A stretch of 64,000 nt of DNA from Cyanophora paradoxa. Lineage: Eukaryota; Glaucocystophyceae; Cyanophorales; Cyanophoraceae. Every line of letters starts with the position of its first letter. Within the stretch, counting starts at the first letter, position 1. The stretch lies in assembly GCA_004431415.1 (NCBI GenBank), contig QPMI01000553.1, forward strand, positions 248,001 to 312,000. Reading direction: 5' to 3'. Positions 13,101-23,209 of the stretch are shown piece by piece. The notes under the pieces were generated by a model that was given only the letters and a program-made list of their open reading frames with translations, was not told where the DNA came from and did no database searches. Made by a program: the position numbers and the translations under genes.

Positions 13101-14009
13101 AACGGATACGAGTCATTTGATAGCGTGTTAGATAGGGCCTCAACGTGATTACCGGCTGCCGGGCTTCTATTCGCATTTCCTGGCGCGCGGGAAGGCCTCA
13201 AAATGCCCGCCAAAAATAATGGCGACTTGCCCTGCAAAATAATGCACGGCACGCTACGAGCTAGCTTGCGGCCTGCGCCGACCTCAAAATCAAATCCAGC
13301 ACTGTCAAGAACCCCCGAAAGCGTCTCATAGCCCGGATGTAACTTGTCAGATAAGATGCTATCCTTGGTGATTTCTGTCCTCGAGGCCTCTTCGGGGCAA
13401 GTTGACAGTCTCGGAGAGCTCGCTTGACCTGACGCCGCTCCGTCATCTGGGTCCGCGACTGACTCCACATTTGCACCCCGCCCATTTCGAGGGTGGGGAA
13501 TCCGAATCTGAAGTTCTCGTCAGCTCGTCCGTTCTCATATGCTCAGCGCGGCGACTTCGCACTTCTTTGCACATGATCATGATCATGAGTCTCTAGCTGC
13601 CATTAAAAGAATACTGGGTTCCTGGCACATGTAAGCACCCGGAGATGATATCAGCGCCCCACTGTGTATCTGTAGAGTATTTGACGAGAAGCTCAGGGCT
13701 CCCGGGCATTGCGGCGGGGAAGAACGACTCCCTTATAGGGTTTCTCCCGAGATCAATTTTGAGAGCCGATTCCCAGTCCGCCCGTGCCTTTCCAGCTCAG
13801 ATGCCAACGGATACGAGTCATTTGATAGCGTGTTAGATAGGGCCTCAACGTGATTACCGGCTGCCGGGCTTCTATTCGCATTTCCTGGCGCGCGGGAAGG
13901 CCTCAAAATGCCCGCCAAAAATAATGGCGACTTGCCCTGCAAAATAATGCACGGCACGCTACGAGCTAGCTTGCGGCCTGCGCCGACCTCAAAATCAAAT
14001 CCAGCACTG
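7127..14009. repeat. 705-bp tandem array at the centre of element 1 (about 9.8 copies)
   Basis: Units begin at 7127, 7832, 8537, 9242, 9947, 10652, 11357, 12062, 12767 and 13472; the last is cut at 14009. Period is exactly 705 bp, a multiple of three, and units differ at only a few sites. Each unit holds a minus-strand frame of 146 codons (for example 7388-7828) that starts MESVADPDDGAASG and ends SKLISGETL, too conserved between copies to test for selection. I do not recognise it. Each unit also carries the palindrome CATGATCATGATCATG. Confidence 0.9.
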
Positions 14010-15543
14010 AGAGCCTAGTGACCGCCCGCCGCACCTCTGCCCCGCCCGGAGAGCCGCGCCTCCGCCCCGCCCGGCGAGCCGCCGACGCCACCCGCCGCGC
14101 CCCGGCCCGCCTTGCGAGCCGTGCGGCCGCCGCCGCGCCTCTGCCCCGCCCGGCGAACCGCGCCGCCGCCCGCCGCGCCCCCGGCCCGCCTGGCGAGCCG
14201 CGCGGCCGCCCGCCGAGCGTCTGCCCCGGTCCGCGAGCCGCCGCCGCCGCCCGGCCGCGCCTCCGTCCCACCCCACGAGCCGCGCCACAGCCCGCCACGC
14301 CTTCGCCCCGCCCGGCGAGCTGCCTCCGCCGCCCGCCGCGCCTCCGCCCGCACGGCGGAGCCCCGCCGCCGCCCGCCGCGCCACATTCTCGCCCGGCGAG
14401 CCGCACGGCCGCCCGCCGCGCCTCCGTCCCGCCCCGCGAGCCGCCGCCGCCGCCCGCCGCGCCTCCGCCCGCCCAGCCGAGCCTTGCGGCCGCCCGCCGC
14501 GCCTCCGCCCCGCCCAGCGGAGCCTCGCGGCCGCCCGCCGCGCCTCCGCCCGGCCCGGCAAGCTGCCTCCGCCGCCTGCCGCGCCTCCGCCCCGCCTCGC
14601 GAGCCGCGCCGCCGCCCGCCGCGCCCCCGGCCCACCTGGCGAGCCTCGCCGCCGCCCGCCGCGCCACAGTCTCGCCCGGCGAGCCGCGCCGCCGCCCGCC
14701 GCGCCCCCGGCCCGCCTGGCGAGCCGCGCGGCCGCCCGCCGAGCGTCTGCCCCGGTCCGCGAGCCGCCGCCGCCGCCCGCCGCGCCTCCGTCCCGCCCCG
14801 CGAGCCGCCTCCGCCGCCCGCCGCGCCTCCGCCCCGCCCAGCGGAGCCTCGCGGCCGCCCGCTGCGCCTCCGCCCGGCCCGGCGAGCTGCCTCCGCCGCC
14901 TGCCGCGCCTCCGCCCCGCCCGGCGAGCCGCCGACGCCGCTTGCTGCGCCTCCATCCCGCCCCGCGAGCCGCCGCCGCCGCCCGCCACGCCTCCGCCCCG
15001 CCCAGCGAGGCGCGCCGCCGCCCGCCGCGCCTCCGCCCGGCCCGCGAGGCGCGCGGCCGCCCGCCGAGCGTCTGCCCCGCCCGGCGAGCCTCGCCGCCGC
15101 CCGCGAGGATCCATCCCGCTCCGCGAGCCGCGCCGCCGCCCGCCGCGCCCCCGGCCCACCTGGCGAGCCTCGCCGCCGCCCGCCGCGCCTCCGCCCCGCC
15201 CAGCGGAGCCTCGCGGCCGCCCGCCGCGCCTCCGCCCGGCCCGGCAAGCTGCCTCCGCCGCCTGCCGCGCCTCCGCCCCGCCCGGCGAGCCGCCGACGCC
15301 ACCCGCCGCGCCCCCGGCCCGCCTGGCGAGCCGTGCGGCCGCCCGCCGCGCCTCTGCCCCGCCCGGCGAGCCGCGCCGCCACGCGCCGCGCCTCCGGCCG
15401 CCCGCCCGCCTCCGCGAGCTGCAGCGCCGCAGGAAGCGCCTCCGCCCTATCCTGGAATTCACGCGGCCGCCTGCCGCGCCTCCGGATCCGCCCCGCCCCG
15501 CGAGCGGCGTCGCCAACCGCCGCACCCCAGCCCATGGGCTTCA
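14010..15543. repeat. GC-rich ~40-bp minisatellite, right arm
   Basis: Reverse-complement counterpart of the array at 5870-7126, with units of the form CGCCCGCCGCGCCTCCGC. It is about 280 bp longer, so unit number has changed since the arms diverged. Open frames of up to 591 codons here are compositional. Confidence 0.75.
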
Positions 15544-17480
15544 CGCGGCGTTTTCCGGTATCCTGTGTTACCGGCGCGCCCCGTCAGCGACGCGTACGCG
15601 TCCCGTCAGCGACGCGAACGGGCCCAGCCGGCTCACCCAGGCAGTGTAGAAGAATGTCTCCCAAACTGCGACGATCCGAGGCGGCTCACCCATCCTGGCG
15701 ATCTGGGCCTCGTCAGCTACGCGCTCGCGCGTCGCTGGCCAAATGCTGTGCTTGGCAGGCGCACCCGAGGCGACCGCCGATCGGGAGGTTGCGTCGGTCC
15801 GCGCGCTCACGCAGCGCCCGGCCAGTCCAGAGTCAGAGGCACTGCGTGAGCATCTTAGAGGGACGCGCTATGAACCGAAACATGTGAGAGAGCTCCGCCG
15901 GCCGGCGTGCACCTCAACCCTCCAAATCGACCGCGGGGCTGTCTGGTAGAGATACTGCGGATGTAAGTGAGCTGAAAGGCACGCAAAGAACCCGGCCAGC
16001 ACGGCGAAGTCACCCAGCGCGGGGTTGCGGGCCCGGTCGATCTAGCTGTGGATCGGCGCGGCGCAGGGACGACGCTACGGGGGGAGCTGGACCCATGGTT
16101 ACAAGCTCACGTGCTTGTAGCTGCCTCGCGCTGCGTGCTGCGAGCACGCGCGAAGGTGCCGCAGCGGGAGGCGCTCCGGACCGAGGGCCAGGTCGAGCCG
16201 TTGGCAATCGCTTCAGGCGGCCTTGAAAAGCTGTACTGCGGCACGGGCCGCCGCGGCGGCCCTGCCGCTGTGGGCCTCATAAGGCTTTTCCCAACAGTCG
16301 TGTACCCCAAACTTGCTGCCTTGAAGCGCCTTCATGTGCCTTGCTGCCAGCAGCTGCAGCCTCGACTGTAGGCTGCCGCGCGAACGCGCTTCACTCTCAC
16401 AGCGGCTCGGTTCGTTGGCTCCTCCGGGGTCTCGCAGCGCTGCCCGCGTCTCTGATTCCGCTTTTCAAACCAGGTCGAACGGACTTGCTGCCGCCGCAGC
16501 GAACTTCGTCGGCTTCCAGCGCGAACGATGCTCGAAGGTCCTCTCTTGCATCCTCTGGCGCCTCTCGCCGCCTGTCGCCCGCCTGATTTCAAACGCAGAG
16601 CGCTGCTTCAGGGTGGCTGGCGCCCGGTTGCGGCCGCGAACGCTCGCGAACGCATCGCTGTCGACCTCCTTGTTGCCTTTTTTGTCCATTCCTCCCGCGG
16701 CTGTCGCCAGTGGGCGTTCTGCCGCTGACAGGCACGCGCGGAACGTAGGCGGCGGCTGCGGAGGCGAAGCAAGGTGCTTTTCGTTTCCTCTCCTTTGATT
16801 CAATCCCTCATTTCGCTGGCGGCCAGGGAGCGGGCGTGACTGGTCCCCGCGAGCAGAACACCACCGCCCAGTTCGCCCGGCGCCTTCTTCCGCAGGCCAG
16901 GTGCTCGCTCTTGTCTCCACTGCTCGCCCTTTGATCTTGTTGTAACGCCGGCGGCGTGCGCAGCGCAGTGCGTGCCGCTTTCCGGACGTGTGGCCCGTGG
17001 CTGCTGGGATCGGCCTCGGAGTTCATGCTTGCGGCCGCTCGGGCGCAGGTGCGGTCGTTTGCTGTCGCGCATATTTCTTCTCTTTCGATCCGAGCGCAGC
17101 GAGCTCTTCGCCCTCGCCCTCGCCCTCGCGGTCGCGGTCGCGGGCTGCCGGGCGCCTCGGAGATCATGCTTTCGGCCGCTCGGGCCGAGGTGCGGTCGTT
17201 CGCCGGCGCGGATGCTTCTTTTCTTTCGATTGAATCTCCAAGCGCAGCGAGCGCGTCGCTCTCGCCATCAGCGGACGCGGAGCGATCGCGAGCTGATCTT
17301 CTGCCTCCTCTCCTCGCCGAGGTGCATAGCCGCCTGCGTGCCGGCCTTTTCCTCTTTCCATTCGATTTAAGCTCTCGCTCACCGCGATGCGCATGGCGCA
17401 GCGAGGGCGGCGAGGTGCAGAACGACCTGGTGCGGGCCGCATCGCTTCACCCGTTATCCTCCAGCTTCTGACTCGCCCTT
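15544..17480. repeat. Element 1 inverted arm, right copy
   Basis: Inverted copy of 3901-5870. Translated shadows match the left arm almost residue for residue, with scattered substitutions, so these arms are older than those of element 2. Confidence 0.7.
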
Positions 17481-17489
17481 TGTTGCCTA

Positions 17490-18009
17490 GCAACTAGGGA
17501 CGAACGACTAATTGAAGCCGCGCGCGAGCGGACGGCGTCGGGCTGGAGTGCGTGCGGCTGCATCCGGGGCCAGGGTAGGGTTTATATTTGCAGGACTAGG
17601 CAGGGCTAGGCCAGAGTAGGGATCATATTTGCGATGTGACAGCATGTATGCATAGGTGTGTGCATGCAGATCATGAATTAGGCGGCCCGCACGATATGTG
17701 AAAATAGGTGGCCTGCAGATCAACTAATTTATATAGATGCAAAAAGCCAATGCCAGATGTACATGTGTTCTGGCCCGCCTATAGCTAGTCATGGGCCGTC
17801 AGGGCCTATATATAGCTATATAGGCTATAGTGTAGCTGACCTAGGCCTGTGCATGCGACCTGCATGCGCAGCTGGATCCCCCGGAGATCCTCCACTAGTA
17901 CTGGCTCAATATTTATACAAGATAATATGCAAATCAATAATCTTAATATGAAGAATATTAATCAATTTATCGACAAACCTGGCGATATATCAATATATAT
18001 TAATATATC
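17490..18009. other. Right-arm unique segment of element 1
   Basis: About 520 bp, AT-rich toward the inner edge of the satellite (ATATATTAATATATC near 17990). No credible gene and no homology seen to the left-arm segment at 3531-3900. Confidence 0.45.
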
Positions 18010-18356
18010 AAGTATCGACAGATTTTGTCGACCGATTCTGTCGCAGAGTCTGTCGATAAAATTCGACAGAATCGGTCGACCGATTCTGGCGCAGAATCAG
18101 TCGATCGACAGAGTTGGTCGATCGACTGATTTTGTCGACCGATTCTGTCGCAGAGTCAGTCGATAAAATTCGACAGAATCGGTCGACCGATTCTGGCGCA
18201 GAATCAGTCGATCGACAGAGTTGGTCGATCGACTGATTTTGTCGACCGATTCTGTCGCAGAGTCAGTCGATAAAATTCGACAGAATCGGTCGACCGATTC
18301 TGGCGCAGAATCAGTCGATCGACTGATTCTGTCGATCGACTGATTCTGTCGACCAA
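18010..18356. repeat. 107-bp satellite array, right end of element 1
   Basis: The marker GTCGACCGATTCTGTCGC occurs at 18027, 18134 and 18241, the same 107-bp period as the left array. Confidence 0.85.
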
Positions 18357-18386
18357 GTATTGCAATACTCCAAAAGTGCAGATATA
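18357..18386 (-). repeat. Element 1 terminal inverted repeat, right
   Basis: Perfect 30-bp complement of 3149-3178. Confidence 0.85.
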
Positions 18387-18392
18387 CTCGTC
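18387..18392. repeat. Target site duplication of element 1, right copy (CTCGTC)
   Basis: Second copy of the 6-bp duplication; the host frame resumes immediately (LQLTS on the minus strand). Confidence 0.85.
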
Positions 18393-19336
18393 AGCTGCAA
18401 GCCGGTTGGCGCCATCGAAGGCTGGCTGGCCTTCTGACCCGCGTTGGAGCCCACAGGGTACCACAAGAGGGGCGCCTTGTTGCTCGGAGAGCCAATGACT
18501 TCGCCGCTGGGCGAGATGGGCGCCACGGAGAACATTGTCTCCTCGTCGGGGTTCAGGCCAGGGTTCCGGACGACATAGGTGTTCGTAGCGGTCCGTGTCG
18601 GGTTCGGGGGCTTGACTGTCCCGATCTGCTGGCCGTCCCTGAAAATCGCATAGCCTCCAATGCCGCCAGCTGCGCCAGTAGCAGGCGTGTTCCAGGCAAG
18701 GTGACCGCTGGGATTCGGCCCGGGGCCCATCGGCTGGGCTGTGAGTGTAATGCCGGTGCTCGGATCACTCGGGAGGGCCGTAGTGAATGTGTGCGATGCC
18801 GGGCCGGCGACGCCGTTGTCGTCAAATGGTACGAGCTGCAGCTTGGTGTGCTTGCCGTTGGTGGGGAGCCCAGACAGGGGGAACTCCGTGCGGTCTCCGG
18901 AGACGGTGCCGATGGGCTCGCCATCTCTGACGACGCTGTAGCCAGCCGGCTGGCCCGCCAGGGGAGGCGTCCACAGCAGCTTGCCCGAGCCGAGCCCTGT
19001 CGCACCAATGCTCGCAAGGATCAAGTTGGATGGGGCGAGCGGGCTCGGAGCAGGGGCTTCCAGCTCGGAACCCACGAGTCCCGCGCCAATTCCGTCCGGA
19101 TCGTACGGCGTGACCAACGCGCCGCCAAGGGCACGCGAGCCTTGGCCAGCGCCCACTCCCTCGCCGGCACCGGTGCCCGAGCCAGCGCCCGTGTAAGGCT
19201 CGTACGGGGTGGTCGCCTTGCCCTTGGGGAAGATGCTGGGCACGCGGAGGGTGCCCTTGACGATCGCTGCGGTCAAACCAGCAACGAGGAGGCCAGCGGC
19301 GCCGATGCCGAACGCGAGCGGGAGGATGTGCGACAT
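18387..19336 (-). CDS. Host gene exon: transmembrane helix plus first FN3-like repeats
   Basis: The exon begins after the acceptor CACCAG with MSHILPLAFGIGAAGLLVAG, a clear hydrophobic helix of about 22 residues followed by a basic residue (K), as expected for a membrane stop. A Gly/Ala/Thr-rich linker (GAGSGTGAGEGVGAGQG) follows, then FN3-like domains (NLILASIGATGLGSGKLLW; YAIFRDGQQIGTV). The frame continues without an intron up to 18387, where element 1 breaks it. The Met is internal: the preceding exon (19392-19508) joins in phase across a 55-bp intron (19337-19391). Confidence 0.7.
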
Positions 19337-19391
19337 CTGGTGGTGGAAATATATATCTTAGATGGTTTATAGCGCGCACACAAAGAGTTAC

Positions 19392-20049
19392 CTGGTTGCT
19401 GTTCCCCTGGCCGCTATCGCCCTCCTGCGGGGGGAGCTCGCCAATACCAGCGGCAAACGCCGGCTGGCTTGACGTGAAGTAGTTCGGAATGATTTGGCCA
19501 AGGGTGAACTGCACGAAGATATTAGAGGTTTATTGAAGTACAAGCTTTAAGGAAATCGTGGGGTGGCGCTTCAGACTTGCCGTGGTCTGCACGCAAATTT
19601 CATCATCAGTAACATTTCAAGCGCACCGAACCGTTTGCGTTGAAAAAAACGCACCAAATGCGTGCAGAATCCGCGAGCATACCAGATGCCCTGCATGCAA
19701 TAGTTTAAGGCAAAGAGAAAATACTTTGCCTCAGGCCGACGGTTTCGCACATTGCGTTGGAAGAGATCTCCGGCGTTCGTCGCCATGGGGTCGGGGTTGT
19801 CGGCATCTCCGAGCTGAAGCGATTAAGCACCGGCTTTCGCAACGTCTGAAAATTGTTAAAAGTATTACGCACCCACATATTGATCTTCGGCTTAAGACGC
19901 GTCTGGCACGGCTGCCAGCTTCCGGAGGTCTCGTTCCAGAAGATGAGGTACTGTTGCAGCGTGGGAATTGTTGTCTGAGTGACAGGATACGGGATCTCGA
20001 TGATGATTGGCTTGGCGTCCGCCAGACCCTCGATGCGGAATCCGAGCAC
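19392..20049 (-). CDS. Host gene exons: GPS-like region and juxtamembrane segment
   Basis: Five small exons join in phase: 20049-19873, 19813-19751, 19690-19655 (12 codons), 19586-19542 and 19508-19392. The first encodes VLGFRIEGLADAKPIIIEIP followed by YLIFWNETSGSWQPCQT. The Phe-Trp-Asn...Ser-Trp...Cys pattern resembles the GPS core of GAIN domains in polycystin-1 and adhesion receptors, just before a membrane helix, which is the expected position. The canonical second half with the HL/T cleavage site is not evident, so autoproteolysis is uncertain. Introns are 55-64 bp; most donors are GTGCG. Confidence 0.6.
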
Positions 20050-20123
20050 CTGGGGGCAGATCCATGTTACACTCTTGTCGAGGTTTCTAGATCTTGGTAA
20101 GCGGAGCGCATATGCATACGCAC

Positions 20124-20190
20124 CGATATGTCGACGAAGCCGCCCGTAATCTTAACGGCGCCCTGGATGCGACCTCCCTCGGGCCCCCTC
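20124..20190 (-). CDS. Host gene exon fragment left of element 2
   Basis: This is the downstream part of a ~217-bp exon whose upstream part is 43622-43467. It reads ...RGPEGGRIQGAVKITGGFVDIS and ends at a GTGCGTATG donor (20123 downward). Removing element 2 with one CCCCTC copy joins PWPPVW to RGPEGGR in frame. Confidence 0.7.
20185..20190. repeat. Target site duplication of element 2, left copy (CCCCTC)
   Basis: CCCCTC directly abuts the terminal repeat and is repeated at 43467-43472. Six bp matches polinton/maverick-type integration. Confidence 0.88.
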
Positions 20191-20473
20191 ACACATAGTA
20201 AAATGCGGAGTTTTAACCCTCGGCTTATCTTAATTGATTTTGTTGATATATCTCGTATATTCTATTTCAATCAATCGTTAATCTGTGTATATCTTATCGA
20301 ATATTCATTTATTTCGTTTATTTTGTATTCTTTTCGATATTTTATCGTAAATTTCTCTTATTTTCCGATTAGTCTTACTGAGTCTATCGATAATCTGTAT
20401 ATATTTCCGAATAATATAACTGAATCTCAATTAGATCTTGCCTCTGGTTAAAACTCCGCATTTTACTATGTGT
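20191..20473. repeat. Left terminal module of element 2 with 28-bp inverted ends
   Basis: The outermost 28 bp (starting ACACATAGTAAAATGCGG) is repeated in inverted orientation at 20446-20473, enclosing 227 bp of AT-rich sequence without a gene. The same module closes the right arm at 43184-43466. It could be a hairpin/flip-flop terminus or a MITE sharing the element ends. Confidence 0.8.
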
Positions 20474-21562
20474 GATTGGTCTGTTTGTTAATTGATTTAA
20501 TCGATATTATATTCATGTACTTTCTCGATTAAATTTAATTAAATTTAATTCATTTAATCGGAAATATATCGCTAAACTCGATTAAGATCCATAAATGATT
20601 CATTTGTTAAATAAAACAAATCGATCTCTTATTGAATCCAATCGTAATTATACATGAAACTTATATGATTTTATCATTGTTTTGTTGAGTCTAAGGGGGG
20701 ACCCTTAGGAATTTGGGTGTCACAGGTGTCACAGGTGTCACAGGTCAATCCCAAGGAAAGTCCTAGTGAGAAATTGATTTTTAAAATCCATGGGATAGAC
20801 CTGTGACACCTGTGACACATACCATATTCAGTAAGGACCTCATTCATTGTTAAAATCTCAGTGTTAGTTGGTGTAGTTGATTCAAATGTGATCTTAGGAA
20901 TGTGATTTAAAATCTTTCAGGCAGCATTTATTTGTCAGGCATTAAATCCATCGATTTTGACAAAGTATTTTATTTTGGCAAAGTCATTGTTTGGATCAAC
21001 AATGAAATTTGAATTATAGAAAAGTTTTCTAAAAAGGTGCCTGACAATGCCTGACATACTATATAAGTGCCTGACAACTATATTATAGTGCCTGACAAAC
21101 CATATATGGTAATACTATATGATATCTTCTACTTTCTCAGTGTTAGTTGGTGTAGTTGATTCAAAAAATGCATTTATACTCTGATTCATTGTTATTTCCT
21201 GTGAAATTTGAGTCAACTCAACCCACTTAGTCAACCCTCCCATTGAATTCGTAACAAAATCCATATACTTTTACTACTTTTACGATTAATATGAGTCAAC
21301 CTTGAGTCCACTTAAATATAAATATAATATAATAGGGGGAATCAAGGGGAGATGCTGAGTGTTATTGTAAGGAAATCGAATAGTATTCGAAATACTTGAC
21401 ATTGCTTAATGTAGGGTGCATTCATATTTCGGCTACATCATACAGTAGAATTCTATTGTAACAAAAGCTACTGTAGAAAGAAAATCATTGTAGAAAGCTA
21501 TTGTAGGAAAGGATATATTATATCCTTTTTTAACGATTGCCATTGTAATAAAAAAGGTAAAT
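20474..21562. promoter_or_regulatory. Left subterminal non-coding region with iterons
   Basis: About 1.1 kb without a gene. It holds three direct copies of GTGTCACAG (20718-20742) facing two inverted copies (about 20800-20817), about five copies of GCCTGACA or its complement (20935-21100), a 30-bp direct repeat starting CTCAGTGTTAGTTGG at about 20857 and 21138, and short TGTAGAAAG/TGTAGGAAAG repeats near 21470-21510. Clustered iterons next to a terminus suggest binding sites for a replication initiator, but this is inference. Confidence 0.55.
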
Positions 21563-21700
21563 AGGTGAAGGTCTAAAACTTGCGTAACCACGTAACTTGC
21601 GTAACCTCTACGACATTATGGTGTCATTTCTCTATTATTTTAGGTTACGTAACGTTTTTACTTACGTAACTTGTGTAACCTTAACGTAACCTTGTTATTC
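21563..21700. promoter_or_regulatory. Conserved intergenic module 1 (GTAACC type)
   Basis: Core AGGTGAAGGTCTAAAACTTG at 21563, followed by CGTAACCACGTAACTTGCGTAACC and a tail of GTTACGTAAC-type repeats. It is nearly identical to module 5 at 29428 and lies downstream of the minus-strand gene at 21768. Confidence 0.65.
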
Positions 21701-21767
21701 TTACATTCATCATTGTTATACTATGATATCATGATAACTAAAAAAGATCTATGATAATTGCTTATCT

Positions 21768-22229
21768 TTAATGACGTAGAGATGTTAGATGTTCGCAATC
21801 AAACATTTTAAAGATCTTGCATATCTCACTTTCAGGATCGGTGACATACCATAAACGGTGTCGCTTGTCAAATAAAGCGCCTTGTTTTTGCATGTATTTA
21901 CACAATGATGCCTGGGTAAATATACGCTTTGCCTCAATCTCTGGTAGTTTTGCTTTGATATCACCAACGAAATATAGACGTTTGGGTTGATTATGATAAT
22001 CAGGATCGATAACAGTGGGGTTTATTGTAGGAAAGTGTTTTAAGATTCTATGAAACTTGTATGAAACAAACCAATACCCTGTGTCATCATCGAATTTAAC
22101 GCCACAATCTTTGATATCAAATATTGATCTGAAACAAGTATTACGGAGGTTGCTTATATCCAACAAGTAAGCGCCGTAGTAATGGTGTGGCTCGTTTGTT
22201 GTGTTTCGGAAATAAATGAATTGATCCAT
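21768..22229 (-). CDS. DUF5710-like protein (left copy)
   Basis: 153 aa, start ATG at 22229. Two segments share a pattern: CGVKFDDDTGYWFVSYKF (about residues 43-60) and GALFDKRHRLWYVTDPE near the C-terminus. Both fit the short DUF5710-type motif (G-A-x-[FW]-D...x-W-[YF]-V), which in known proteins recurs in DNA-metabolism polypeptides such as viral or plasmid primases. The function of such a stand-alone protein is unknown. An identical copy is at 41428-41889. Upstream DNA carries GTGTAAC iterons and module 2, the likely promoter region. Confidence 0.6.
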   Translation of the reverse strand: MDQFIYFRNTTNEPHHYYGAYLLDISNLRNTCFRSIFDIKDCGVKFDDDTGYWFVSYKFHRILKHFPTINPTVIDPDYHNQPKRLYFVGDIKAKLPEIEAKRIFTQASLCKYMQKQGALFDKRHRLWYVTDPESEICKIFKMFDCEHLTSLRH

Positions 22230-22472
22230 TTGTAATTAGATGTTAAAAGATTGTCAAATTTTCACATTTTTCAACGGTTTTGTTTTGTCTTGTAACTTTG
22301 GTGTAACATTGTGTAACTTAGCTGTAACAAGAGGTGTAACTTTTGTGTTACGTTGATGTTGTGACCATTTCAGTAAGGAATTATGTGATGTTTCGTTTTA
22401 TTCTTACCATATGTAACTGTAACTTTATTTTTTGAATTCTTTTTGAGAGAACCCCCGGGGGGGTCTTTTTAT

Positions 22473-22620
22473 AGGTGAAGGTCTAAAACTTGCGTTACAA
22501 CGTTACAACGTTACATTTCTCGATTCTGTGACCATTTTCAGTGTTCTTTTTTGGTATCTTTGTGTAACTTTACTTTTTGTTCTAAGTTACAAAGTTACAT
22601 CTAAGTTACATCGTATATCT
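22473..22620. promoter_or_regulatory. Conserved intergenic module 2 (GTTACA type)
   Basis: Core at 22473, hairpin and CTTTTTAT just before it, GTTACAACGTTACAACGTTACA after it, then ACCATTTTCAGTGTTC and a block AACTTTACTTTTTGTTCTAA. The order of these blocks is kept in modules 3 and 4. Confidence 0.65.
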
Positions 22621-22954
22621 AATGTATTCTCTACTTATCATTTGTAAAAGCGAGCGAAATGTTAACATTCAGTGTAGGTTTCAGAAAAAGCAATATTGGT
22701 TTTGTTTTATTCCACAGTGTGACATAGAGGTCAAGCAATGTAACACAAGGTGTAACTTTGGTATTCCCCGATGTAATAGTAGGTGTAACTTTGATATCCA
22801 AGGATGTAACACAAGGTGTAACTTTTGAGTTTCTCGATTGACAAGACCATTTTAAGTAAGGTTTAACGCAATACTTTGCTTTTTTCTTACCATGTGTAAC
22901 TGTAACTTTATTTTTTGAATTCTTTCTGAAAGAACCCCTGGGGGGTCTTTTTAT

Positions 22955-23098
22955 AGGTGAAGGTCTAAAACTTGCGTTACAGCGTTACAGCGTTACACCT
23001 ATCGTATTTCTTACCATTTTCAGTATTCTTTTTTAGTATCTTAGTGTAACTTTACTTTTTGTTCTAAGTTACAAAGTTACATTTGAAGTTACAGCATT
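22955..23098. promoter_or_regulatory. Conserved intergenic module 3 (GTTACA type)
   Basis: Same block order as module 2, core at 22955, about 115 bp before the ATG of the RING gene at 23210. Confidence 0.65.
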
Positions 23099-23209
23099 TA
23101 TCACTGTCTATATCTCATCAATTGCAAGTCTGAAAAGGCCATGACTGTGATGAAAAAATGAAACATATGTTAAACTTAAACCAAACAGATATATAACGGA
23201 ATATACAAT

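Larger units (their letters stand above)
3149..18386. mobile_element. Element 1: 15.2-kb fold-back element in an FN3 exon
   Basis: The element is bounded by 30-bp perfect terminal inverted repeats (3149-3178 and 18357-18386, starting TATATCTGCACTTTTGG) and by the 6-bp duplication CTCGTC. Inside are 107-bp satellites at both ends, then arms that are inverted copies of each other (about 3.9-5.87 kb against 15.54-17.48 kb, nearly identical at protein-shadow level), then GC-rich minisatellites in opposite orientation, and a central 705-bp tandem array. The outer 0.4-0.5 kb of the two arms (3531-3900 and 17490-18010) are not alike. I recognise no transposase, integrase, capsid or polymerase, so the element looks non-autonomous and was presumably mobilised in trans. 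Confidence 0.85.
22230..23209. promoter_or_regulatory. Intergenic region with GTGTAAC iterons and modules 2 and 3
   Basis: About 1 kb between the divergent genes at 21768-22229 and 23210-23686. GTGTAACTTT-type iterons cluster at about 22300-22350 and 22735-22825. Module cores AGGTGAAGGTCTAAAACTTG lie at 22473 and 22955, each preceded by a GC-rich hairpin (ACCCCCGGGGGGGT; ACCCCTGGGGGGT) and a T-run, and followed by CGTTACA(A/G)CGTTACA repeats. A 68-codon frame at 22622 rich in CNTRCNF is just the iterons read as protein. Confidence 0.6.

Noticed and set aside
7127-14009. The 705-bp array as a CRISPR or gene cluster
   Set aside because: Units are contiguous long tandem copies with no repeat-spacer alternation. 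The internal frames are recent copies of one another and were listed as part of the repeat.
20128-20451. 107-codon plus-strand frame across the left boundary of element 2
   Set aside because: It starts in the host exon on the opposite strand and runs into the AT-rich terminal module; it is a chance frame over an insertion junction.
22622-22828. 68-codon Cys-rich frame
   Set aside because: The repeated CNTRCNF is simply the GTGTAAC iterons read in one frame.
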